Origin: JBBSEX01 sp038239345
GTDB lineage: Bacteria; Acidobacteriota; Terriglobia; Bryobacterales; Bryobacteraceae
DNA: 64,000 bases
Direction: 5' to 3'
Assembly: GCA_038239345.1 (NCBI GenBank)
Contig: JBBSEX010000001.1
Coordinates: 124,001-188,000, forward strand
Part shown: one piece after another, positions 32,712 to 40,581 of the stretch
How positions within the stretch are numbered: the first letter of the stretch is position 1
How the letters are laid out: each line of letters opens with the position of its first letter
Notes under the pieces: model-generated
Seen by the model: the letters and a program-made list of their open reading frames with translations, nothing else
Told to the model about the DNA's origin: nothing
The model's database searches: none
Made by a program: the position numbers and the translations under genes

Positions 32712-34328
32712 ATGCGGAAATCGTTGGTTGCTCTTCTAGTTTGTTTCGCGATTCCGGCGTTGCCGCAAGAAGCCTACGATGTCGTGATTCGCGGCGGCCG
32801 GGTACTGGATGGCGCGGGAAATCCTTGGATTCTGGCCGATGTAGCGATCGATCAGGGCCGCTTCGTAAAGATCGGAAAGGTCACCGGAAAGGGGCGTCGC
32901 GAGATCGACGCTCGCGGGAAGTATGTGTCGCCAGGCTGGATCGACATGATGGACCAGTCAGCTGAGGTCCTGCTGAAGAATGGGCTGGCCGATAACAAAC
33001 TTCGTGAGGGTGTGACGACTGCGATTGCCGGAGAAGGTGGAACGCCGGTTCCCGCTGAGGAAGTTGCCAGCTATTTTCACAAGCTGGAACAGGGCGGTAT
33101 CAGCATGAACTTCGGCTGCTACTTCAGTGAGACGCAAGCGCGCATTGCGGTACTCGGTTATTCGGCGCGGAACGCCACTCCCGACGAGTTGGAAAAAATG
33201 AAATCGATCATGGCTACAGCGATGACGGGCGGAGCCATGGGTATGACCACCGCGCTGATTTATCCGCCTTCAAGCTATGCCACAACGGAGGAGTTGATAG
33301 CAGTGGCGAAGGTGGCAGGCCAATACGGCGGGACGTATGCGAGCCATATGCGCGGCGAAGGCAAAGAGCTGGTGACGGCGGTGGATGAGCTAATCCGAAT
33401 TGGTGAGGAAGCAAATCTGCCAGCCGAAGTTTTTCATTTCAAAGCGGCGTATAGCCCTGGCTGGGGAAAGCTGATTCAGGAAGCTGCCACCCATATCGAA
33501 GCGGCCCGCCGGCGGGGCGTGGAGGTTGCCGCGAACCTTTATGTATACACGGCCGGAGGTACCGGGTTGGCGGCGACAATTCCATCGTGGGCTCATGAAG
33601 GGGGCCAGGAAGCTCTGGTAAAGCGCCTGCGAGATCCGGCAATTCGCGCGCGCTTGAAGAACGAGATGAAGACCGGCTCGCCCGGTTGGTGGAACATTAT
33701 AGAAGCGGCCGGCGGCTGGGATGGCGTCGTGCTGGTGAATGCGGGTAATCCAAAGAACGCCAAGTATCAGGGTAAGAATTTGCCCACGATTGCCAAGGCC
33801 ATGGGGAAGGATCCGGCGGACGCGGCGTTCGATCTGGTGGCCGACGGTCTACCCGACGTTGAGGTATCGGCGGTGTATCACATGATGAGCGAACCGGACA
33901 TCGAGACCGCTCTGCGTTATTCATGGACCAGCATCGGCAGTGATGCCGGCGCCGCGTTGGAAGCGGGTAAAGACGATGCGATTGGCCTACCGCACCCCCG
34001 GAGCTATGGCAATTTTCCGCGTGTCATCGCTCATTATGTGCGGGAACGTCACGTGCTGACTCTGGAAGATGCGATTCGGAAAATGACATCCTGGCCCGCG
34101 ACTCGCATGCGTCTTGCGGGAAGAGGTGTCATCAAGGAAGGGGCATGGGCGGACGTCGTAGTTTTTGACTATGACAAGATTCAGGACAAATCGACGTATG
34201 AACACCCCGACTTATATCCCGAAGGTATCGACTATGTTCTGGTGAACGGCAAGTTGGTTATCGATCAGGCGAAGCATACGGGAGCGAAGCCGGGAGTGGT
34301 GCTGTACGGCCCAGGGAAAGTGAATTAA
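32712..34328 (+). CDS. Exported D-aminoacylase-like amidohydrolase, HxH motif absent
   Basis: A 538-residue protein with a signal peptide (MRKSLVALLVCFAIPALPQ) and the layout of N-acyl-D-amino-acid deacylases: a beta-sandwich start (DVVIRGGRVLDG), SHMRGEG, a later IGSDAG, and a C-terminal sandwich ending ADVVVFDYD. Unusually, the metal-binding D-x-H-x-H motif is DMMDQ (residues 78-82), and the EGVTT block ends GEG rather than the Cys-containing GNCG form. So metal binding must differ or activity may be altered. It is co-transcribed with the TonB receptor. Related exported proteins are usually annotated D-aminoacylase; activity here is not assured. Confidence 0.8.
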   Translation: MRKSLVALLVCFAIPALPQEAYDVVIRGGRVLDGAGNPWILADVAIDQGRFVKIGKVTGKGRREIDARGKYVSPGWIDMMDQSAEVLLKNGLADNKLREGVTTAIAGEGGTPVPAEEVASYFHKLEQGGISMNFGCYFSETQARIAVLGYSARNATPDELEKMKSIMATAMTGGAMGMTTALIYPPSSYATTEELIAVAKVAGQYGGTYASHMRGEGKELVTAVDELIRIGEEANLPAEVFHFKAAYSPGWGKLIQEAATHIEAARRRGVEVAANLYVYTAGGTGLAATIPSWAHEGGQEALVKRLRDPAIRARLKNEMKTGSPGWWNIIEAAGGWDGVVLVNAGNPKNAKYQGKNLPTIAKAMGKDPADAAFDLVADGLPDVEVSAVYHMMSEPDIETALRYSWTSIGSDAGAALEAGKDDAIGLPHPRSYGNFPRVIAHYVRERHVLTLEDAIRKMTSWPATRMRLAGRGVIKEGAWADVVVFDYDKIQDKSTYEHPDLYPEGIDYVLVNGKLVIDQAKHTGAKPGVVLYGPGKVN

Positions 34329-35437
34329 TAGAGGTGCGGGTAGTGAACGATTTCTCCAACTAACGGGCGGGCGTATTCCGCGAAGGCTGGCAGAATATCG
34401 TTTCCTTCGGGCGCAATCCATTCCAGCGGGAGCAACCGTTCCTTGCGCGCCACCGTTTCCAGCGGAGTAAGGAACGTACGGCTGTCGCGCCGTAGCGCTA
34501 CCATCATTCCTCTTTCGGCCGAAGCTGCCGCAAGCCCGCATTCGTAGGCTTCGCGACGATCAAGTTCAGTGGCGAACGGTCCGCAGGATCTTCCAAGCAG
34601 TCCAGGTTTTTCGGCTCTGGCGCGGAGTCCGGTCTTTTCGGTGATCAAGCGCGCAAGCGTGTGTCCTAGATTCGACGACAGCCGATGGACGGCACTGGCG
34701 GGGCGATCCACATCGGCGCCGAAGGCAAGGCCTTGCTCATCCAGTTGGCCTTCGCAGACCGCAATAACGACGCGTCCCAAACGGCGATAGACGCGTTCCA
34801 CGTCGCCGCAGATTGTTTCCAGACTGACGCGGCGTTCGGGAAAATAAATCAAGTGCGGCGCGTCATCTTCGCCTTTGCGCGCCAGGCAAGTGGCCGCCAC
34901 CACCCATCCGGCATTGCGCCCCAGAACTTCCAACACACAAACCGGCGAGGGTAACGATCGATTATCTTCGCCGATATCGCGCGCCGCTTCGGCGAAGAAT
35001 CGCGCTGTGGAAGGATAGCCCGGCGTATGGTCTGTGACGGCAAGATCATTGTCGATGGTTTTGGGGATTCCAATTACGCGGAGGTCGGAACTGTTGGAGA
35101 ATCGGAGCGCCGTGTCCATGGATCCGTTGCCGCCGGTATAGAAGAAATGGCGGATATCGCGCTTGCGGAAGATGGCGAGAATCCGTTCGTAATCGGCCTC
35201 TGCCAGCTTCTGACGGCTGGAGCCGATAGCCGATGCCGGTGTATCGCGGACCGACGCCAGTAACGCTCGATCGACGCTGAGCAAGTCGATAAAATTCTCT
35301 TCCAGTATTCCCTTTATTCCGCCGCGAGCGCCATAAAGCGTAGTCATCCCCCGGCACCCATCGACAAGACCAACCAGGCTCGCGTTGATCACAGCCGTCG
35401 GGCCGCCGCCATGGGCGACAAGTGCGTTGCCCTTCAT
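34325..35437 (-). CDS. 6-phosphofructokinase, PPi-type clade
   Basis: A 370-residue phosphofructokinase that phosphorylates fructose-6-phosphate or a related sugar phosphate. The N-terminal HGGGPTAVINAS and the PKTIDND block (residues 125-131, with the Lys found in PPi-dependent enzymes) place it in the Pfp-like branch. The donor site reads GGNGS (102-106): the small Gly105 is the ATP-type residue while Asn replaces the usual Asp. Donor use is therefore unclear. It is the last gene of the MFS-glycosidase-like operon, directly abutting (TAA then ATG) the preceding gene, and overlaps the convergent D-aminoacylase gene by 4 bases. Confidence 0.88.
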   Translation of the reverse strand: MKGNALVAHGGGPTAVINASLVGLVDGCRGMTTLYGARGGIKGILEENFIDLLSVDRALLASVRDTPASAIGSSRQKLAEADYERILAIFRKRDIRHFFYTGGNGSMDTALRFSNSSDLRVIGIPKTIDNDLAVTDHTPGYPSTARFFAEAARDIGEDNRSLPSPVCVLEVLGRNAGWVVAATCLARKGEDDAPHLIYFPERRVSLETICGDVERVYRRLGRVVIAVCEGQLDEQGLAFGADVDRPASAVHRLSSNLGHTLARLITEKTGLRARAEKPGLLGRSCGPFATELDRREAYECGLAAASAERGMMVALRRDSRTFLTPLETVARKERLLPLEWIAPEGNDILPAFAEYARPLVGEIVHYPHLY

Positions 35438-36979
35438 TTACACACCCTTCCGCCAGTTCGGATCGTTATCGGGTTTAACGTCTACGGTGATGGATCCGTC
35501 GGCATTCAGCGGCTGTTCGCAAGCCCATGCGACGGGACGAACTACGCCGGGTCGCATCTCAATTTCAGCCGAGAGATGGATGGGGCCAAGATAAGTTTTG
35601 GGTAACAGAAACGCTGCCTGGCGCATGCTGCCGCCGTAAGGGTGACCCGGATCCAGCGCGCCTTTCAGATGCAATTTACCATCGGGACTTTTGAGGTGTA
35701 GCCACAACACGCCTGGTACGCCGGCAACGCCTCGATTGGCCACGCCAATAATCAACTCTGGCCGCCCGTAACGTTTTCGCTGCCACACCCAGGCGGGCCG
35801 GACACGATAACCCAAATTAGTTCGGAGGCGCTCAAAGCCCCGTGGATATCTATCGTTGTAACGGGCGAGGTTGGCGGATTCCGTCCACAACGACCAGTAG
35901 TTCGCCTTTGTATCCAGGATGTGGAGCATGAAGTTCTCCATCGCGTTTACACCGACGGCGTCTACTTTGAGTTGGTCGATGTCGTATTCGCGATGAGTAC
36001 CATCTTCCAAAATGGACGCAAGCCATGGGGGCCGATTCGTGAGCTCTTCAATCTGCACCGGCTCTTCGACGTTGATGCTGTCCGATCGCACCCAGGCGCC
36101 GGCCCGGACGGCCATATCCATGATGGTGCGGTTACCAACGCTGCTAATATCGGGCTCGGTGTTCACTGCCAGCGGCACTTTTTTCCAGGCTTCGAGTTGG
36201 AGGCGGGTCATCTCGACAAAGGTTCGCTCGGCGGTTGGATAATCGGGAAAAGGGCTGGGAATATCGGCGGTGTGTCCTTCGCCCCAGAAACCATATTGCA
36301 TCAGGTCCACCCATTCCAGCAGCGGATTGTCACCGAACTCCGCCGCCATCAGCGCGTTCAATTCAGCGAAAGCTTTTTGAAATTCCGGATGGTCGTAGCG
36401 TGGCTCGACGTAAACAGTTTTATCGCTTTTTGTCAGCTTGCCGATCTTAATCAACGGGATCTTGGAACGTAGGAATTCCGGAAGCGCGATCTGCTCCGGC
36501 TGGAAGACCTGATTCGAGAGTTGGACGCGGAAGGCGACGCGCAATCCATGGCGTTTGGCTGCGTCGAAGGTCAACGCGAATACAGGATTCAAATCCAATC
36601 GACCCGCTTGCTTCTGCACGTCGCGCCAATCGCAGCGGATGTACAGCACATCGACGAACGGCAGGCTGGCCATTTTCTCTACGTGCTGTTCTAACGTTTC
36701 CCGGCCGGAACGAGCGGCGATGGACGGACCTGCTTCTTCCCAGGTGTAACCGACAAGACCAAGGCCGGGATTGCGGACCGGCTTCTCAGAGGCGCTGGTA
36801 AACAGTGTAGTCTGCCATCCCTGGTCCTGATCGATCTCAAACGGACCTTGGTTTAATCGCTCACGCACCGCCGGACCGGATCCGAAATCATAACCTTGCC
36901 AGAGGTGCGGAGGAACATCGGCGCGGGCGGCCAGTGCCGGCAGCAGGGCCACGCCTTTTAATAAATCACGTCGTTTCAT
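35438..36979 (-). CDS. Glycoside-hydrolase-like TIM-barrel protein (related to DUF4832)
   Basis: A 513-residue exported protein with an MKRRDLLKGVALLPALAARA leader. The central barrel has VDVLYIRCDWRDVQ, WVDLMQYGFWGEGHT and LAVNTEPDIS, placing acidic residues where clan GH-A enzymes have acid/base and nucleophile. The WGEG motif is shared with the DUF4832 protein at 42551. A C-terminal beta-sandwich follows. Substrate unknown; a role on a polysaccharide or oligosaccharide fits the locus. The start overlaps the MFS stop (ATGA). A much longer reading frame exists upstream inside the MFS gene and is not real. Confidence 0.75.
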   Translation of the reverse strand: MKRRDLLKGVALLPALAARADVPPHLWQGYDFGSGPAVRERLNQGPFEIDQDQGWQTTLFTSASEKPVRNPGLGLVGYTWEEAGPSIAARSGRETLEQHVEKMASLPFVDVLYIRCDWRDVQKQAGRLDLNPVFALTFDAAKRHGLRVAFRVQLSNQVFQPEQIALPEFLRSKIPLIKIGKLTKSDKTVYVEPRYDHPEFQKAFAELNALMAAEFGDNPLLEWVDLMQYGFWGEGHTADIPSPFPDYPTAERTFVEMTRLQLEAWKKVPLAVNTEPDISSVGNRTIMDMAVRAGAWVRSDSINVEEPVQIEELTNRPPWLASILEDGTHREYDIDQLKVDAVGVNAMENFMLHILDTKANYWSLWTESANLARYNDRYPRGFERLRTNLGYRVRPAWVWQRKRYGRPELIIGVANRGVAGVPGVLWLHLKSPDGKLHLKGALDPGHPYGGSMRQAAFLLPKTYLGPIHLSAEIEMRPGVVRPVAWACEQPLNADGSITVDVKPDNDPNWRKGV

Positions 36980-38268
36980 GCTGAGTGAGTTTCTCCTTGC
37001 CGGGGAATCAGAATCAAGATTGCGGCGGTGGCCAGCAGGGGGATCAGACTTGCGCCGATTAGAATTGGTTCGAAGGAATAGCGGTCGGCGGTCCAACCGA
37101 TAAGGAACGTGGAAAGAATGGTTCCGATGCCTGAACCAGCCCCGCTGATTCCGCTGACCGATGCTACCCAGGCATTTGGGTAAAGATCGGAGGGCAGCGT
37201 CAGCGCCATCGTGGACCAGGCCGCGTAGCAACAGGTGGAGAAACTGAAGAGCGCGGTGAGAGCGAATAGGTTTGCCGTGAAGACCGTTGGGATCAGCAGC
37301 GTCATGCCGATTCCGCAGACTACGATGACAGCTTTGCGCGCCGCGATCACATTCCAGCCCCGGGCGATCAGCCAACTGGAAATGCCGCCCCCGAGGAAGT
37401 TGCCGATGTCGGCCGCGAGAAATGGAATCCAAAACGCGAGAATACCCTCCTCTAGTTTGATCTGCTTGGCGGCGAGATAAACGGCAAACCAATCGGTGAT
37501 GAAATACCAGACTGGATCGGTAAGCGAACGTCCAAGCAGAATCCCCCAGGTTGGGCGAAGCTTCAGTAGGTGGCTCCACGTTACTTTTTGCAGCTGCATG
37601 CGGCCCACATCGCGACCGTCAAGAATGAGGGCTCGCTCATCTACGGAGAGCCACGGATGCTCTTCTGGCGATCGATAACAAATGCGCCAGACGATCAGCC
37701 ACACGCATCCCAGAAGTCCGGGAATGGCCAGAGCCGGCCGCCAACTTCCGAAGGCATGATAGAGGCCAAGTACCAGAAATGGGGCGATTGCCGCGCCTAC
37801 CGCGGATCCGCTATCAAACAGCGCCACGGCCCAACCGCGTTCGCGCGGCGGAAACCACTCGGCGACTGCTTTGGTGGCGGCGGGCCAGTTGGCGGACTCC
37901 CCTAACCCCAGAAGGAATCGAAATCCGCAAAGAGATACGAGTCCAGTGGCAAGCGGCGCCAGCATGGCGGCAACGGAATACCAGGCAACGCTCAACGACA
38001 GGGCATTCCGGGTACCGAAGCGATCTACGAATCGTCCAGCGGCGGGTTGGCCGAAGGCATAAGCGACGCGGAATGCAATCACAACCCAGGCGAAATCCTG
38101 ATTGGTCCAATGGTAATCGCGCTTAAGGTAAGGACCAAGTACGGCCAGGCTCTGGCGATCGATGTAATTAATGACGGTGGAGGCGAAGAGCATCCCGCCG
38201 ATCCACCAGCGGAGATGGCGGACCGTGAAGGCGGATCCTAAATTTGTTTTCCTCAAGAGTATTGACAA
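36976..38268 (-). CDS. MFS transporter, anion:cation symporter type (hexuronate-like)
   Basis: A 430-residue transporter with 12 predicted helices. Features such as NYIDRQSLAVLGPYLKRDY, the GLGESANWPAATKAVAEWFP block and PPRERGWAVALFDSGSAVG are those of the ACS branch, which includes ExuT/GarP-type hexuronate and aldarate carriers. That suggests uptake of a sugar acid. The exact start is uncertain: the frame begins with a TTG at 38268 and family members start close to LGSAFTVRHLRWW. It heads the operon with the glycosidase-like protein and phosphofructokinase and diverges from the Asp-box gene. Confidence 0.87.
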   Translation of the reverse strand: MSILLRKTNLGSAFTVRHLRWWIGGMLFASTVINYIDRQSLAVLGPYLKRDYHWTNQDFAWVVIAFRVAYAFGQPAAGRFVDRFGTRNALSLSVAWYSVAAMLAPLATGLVSLCGFRFLLGLGESANWPAATKAVAEWFPPRERGWAVALFDSGSAVGAAIAPFLVLGLYHAFGSWRPALAIPGLLGCVWLIVWRICYRSPEEHPWLSVDERALILDGRDVGRMQLQKVTWSHLLKLRPTWGILLGRSLTDPVWYFITDWFAVYLAAKQIKLEEGILAFWIPFLAADIGNFLGGGISSWLIARGWNVIAARKAVIVVCGIGMTLLIPTVFTANLFALTALFSFSTCCYAAWSTMALTLPSDLYPNAWVASVSGISGAGSGIGTILSTFLIGWTADRYSFEPILIGASLIPLLATAAILILIPRQGETHSA

Positions 38269-38322
38269 GAGCGGGCGATTGCCCGAGAGTAAACAAAAGA
38301 AGCTTAACGAAAGGAAGAGAAA
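38262..38322. promoter_or_regulatory. Divergent promoter with 10-bp-phased operator-like repeat
   Basis: A plus-strand promoter TTGACA (38262-38267), 17 bases, GAGAGT (38285-38290) could serve the Asp-box gene. Read on the minus strand, the tetramers TTTC, TTTC, CTTC and TTAC start exactly 10 bases apart (38322, 38312, 38302 and 38292 downwards). The same spacing occurs at 43923, 51361 and 60107. Two of the four tetramers lie in the purine-rich leader before the ATG, so chance is harder to exclude here. Confidence 0.4.
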
Positions 38323-38331
38323 GAGTCAATC

Positions 38332-40581
38332 ATGAAATGGTGCTTACGCCTGGTCCTGACCGGAACTCTGGCGATGAGTGGTTGGGCGGAACGGGCGGGA
38401 GACTTCCAGGTGATTGGACCGGGCGGCGGCGGCGCGATGTTCAATCCAGCGATAAGCCCGCACGATGTGAACACGGTGCTGATCTCCTGCGACATGACGG
38501 GCTCCTATCTCTCGAAAGATGGTGGCAAGTCGTGGCGCATGTTTAATCTTCGCGGAACGGTAAAATTCTTTGCGTTCGACCCCGGCAATCCACAAACAAT
38601 GTATGCCCAGGTAACCGGCTTGTGGCGAACCACCGATGGTGGCGAAAACTGGAAGCTGGTCTATCCGAAACCGGCGTCGATAAAGGGAGTTCGCATGGCA
38701 TCCGATCATGCCGACGAAACGATTGTCGCTGAGCCGAACGTGTTGGGAACGATTGCCGCGCTGGCCGTCGATCCCGCCGATTCCAAGGTGTTATACGCAG
38801 CGGTGGATAAAGACAAGAACTTCGGACTCTATGTTTCGAAGGACGCGGGCGACAACTGGGAACGCGCCGGAAACTTGAATGAATCTCCGAAGCACCTGTG
38901 GGTGGATCCATCGTCCCCCAAACAAGCGCGAGTGGTAATCATGGGTGGCCTTCATTCGGTCTCGATAAGGTCGGCGGCCGGGGTGAAGACGATTCCCGCG
39001 CCCGCTGGCGTGACTTTTAGCGACATCACCGCGGGCTTCGGTCCGAAGCCGGTTATCTACGCCACATCGGACCAAGGTATTTTTGTTTCGATCGATAGCG
39101 GTACCACGTGGCGGAAATCGACTATGCCTGGAACGGGCACGAAAGTACGGGCCATCGCGACCAGCCTGCATCATCCAAACACGGCTTATGTTTCCTATCA
39201 AGACATGAAATTGGACGGCAAGAGCTGGATCGGTGTGGCGAAAACAGAAGATGTGGGCCGGTCTTGGAAGCCGGTATGGAAAGAAGCGGCGATAGGCGCC
39301 GCAAACATTCACGACGCCTGGATCACGGAGCGATTTGGGCCGGGATGGGGCGAGAATCCATTGATGATGACGGTCGCAGATCAGGATCCGGAGATTGCTT
39401 ACGGAACGGATCTCGGGCGCGCGCTGTTAACCTCCGATGGCGGCGGAACGTGGAACGCCGTCTATTCCCGCAAGGTGGCCGGCGGTGGCTATACAACTAC
39501 CGGTTTAGACGTGACGAACGCTTACGGAATTCACTTCGATCCTTTCGACGCCAAGCGGCAATTCATCACCTACACCGATATTGGACTGTTCCGCAGCGAG
39601 GATAGCGGGAAGTCATGGCTGAGTTCGACCAGCGGCGTTCCCCGCGACTGGATGAACACGACATACTGGATCGAATTCGATCCCCAGGTGCGCGGGCGGA
39701 TGTGGAGCGTCAATAGCTGGACACACGACTTGCCACGGCCGAAGATGTGGCGGCGCACCGCGGTGAACACCTACAAAGGGGGAGCGTGCCGCAGTGAAGA
39801 TGGCGGAGTGACGTGGACAAAATCGAACAAGGGGATGGAGGAAACCGCCGCGACTCATATTCTGTTAGATCCGTCGAGCCCTAAAGATGCGCGCGTGCTG
39901 TATGTCGCGGCGTTTGGGCGAGGTGTTTATAAAACAAACGACGGCGGCAATTCCTGGGTATTGAAGAACAACGGCATTACGCAAGAGGATCCCTTTGCGT
40001 GGCGATTGGCGCGAGCCGCGGATGGCACTTTATATTTGCTGATCGCCCGGCGCTCGGAAGACGGAAGCCTTGGAAATGCGGGCGATGGAGCGCTGTATCA
40101 ATCAACCGACGCCGCGGAGACATGGCGTCCGATCGCTCTTCCGGCGGGGACGAATGCGCCGAATGGACTGGCTATCGATCCCCAAACGCCGCAGCGGCTT
40201 TATCTGACAACCTGGGCTCGCGCAGCCGGTATGCATGGCGATGGCGGCGGGATTTTTGTGTCGGAAGACGCGGGCAAAACGTGGCGGCAGGTCTTTGACG
40301 GCGACCGCCATATTTACGACGTGACGATTGATCCACGTGACTCCAAGATTCTTTATGCGGCGGGATTTGAATCCTCGGCGTGGAGGTCGGCCGACCGCGG
40401 TGAGCATTGGTCGCGCATCGAAGGATTTAATTTTAAGTGGGGGCAGCGCGTAATTCCCGATCCGGCGGACGCATCCAAAATATACATCACTACATTTGGC
40501 GGGAGCGTGTGGCACGGCTCAGTTGACGGGAAGGCACGCATGCTGGACATTGCAACGCCGGAACTCGAGCCCGGCAGGTGA
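38332..40581 (+). CDS. Exported Asp-box (BNR) beta-propeller protein, GH74/sialidase-like
   Basis: A 749-residue exported protein (signal peptide MKWCLRLVLTGTLAMSGWA) with about a dozen Asp-box motifs, for example SKDGGKSW, TTDGGENW, SKDAGDNW, TEDVGRSW, SEDSGKSW, TNDGGNSW and SEDAGKTW. These spread over the whole chain as in two-propeller GH74 xyloglucanases, sialidases and Vps10-like proteins. The catalytic acid pair cannot be fixed by eye. It leads an operon with a tandem esterase and a DUF4832 protein. A polysaccharide-binding or cleaving role is likely. A purine-rich ribosome site precedes the ATG. Confidence 0.82.
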   Translation: MKWCLRLVLTGTLAMSGWAERAGDFQVIGPGGGGAMFNPAISPHDVNTVLISCDMTGSYLSKDGGKSWRMFNLRGTVKFFAFDPGNPQTMYAQVTGLWRTTDGGENWKLVYPKPASIKGVRMASDHADETIVAEPNVLGTIAALAVDPADSKVLYAAVDKDKNFGLYVSKDAGDNWERAGNLNESPKHLWVDPSSPKQARVVIMGGLHSVSIRSAAGVKTIPAPAGVTFSDITAGFGPKPVIYATSDQGIFVSIDSGTTWRKSTMPGTGTKVRAIATSLHHPNTAYVSYQDMKLDGKSWIGVAKTEDVGRSWKPVWKEAAIGAANIHDAWITERFGPGWGENPLMMTVADQDPEIAYGTDLGRALLTSDGGGTWNAVYSRKVAGGGYTTTGLDVTNAYGIHFDPFDAKRQFITYTDIGLFRSEDSGKSWLSSTSGVPRDWMNTTYWIEFDPQVRGRMWSVNSWTHDLPRPKMWRRTAVNTYKGGACRSEDGGVTWTKSNKGMEETAATHILLDPSSPKDARVLYVAAFGRGVYKTNDGGNSWVLKNNGITQEDPFAWRLARAADGTLYLLIARRSEDGSLGNAGDGALYQSTDAAETWRPIALPAGTNAPNGLAIDPQTPQRLYLTTWARAAGMHGDGGGIFVSEDAGKTWRQVFDGDRHIYDVTIDPRDSKILYAAGFESSAWRSADRGEHWSRIEGFNFKWGQRVIPDPADASKIYITTFGGSVWHGSVDGKARMLDIATPELEPGR

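Noticed and set aside
35438..37579. A 713-codon open frame running from the glycosidase-like gene far into the MFS transporter gene
   Set aside because: The upstream 200 codons are antisense-like, compositionally odd, and in another frame of the MFS gene; the natural start is the leader MKRRDLLKG at 36979.
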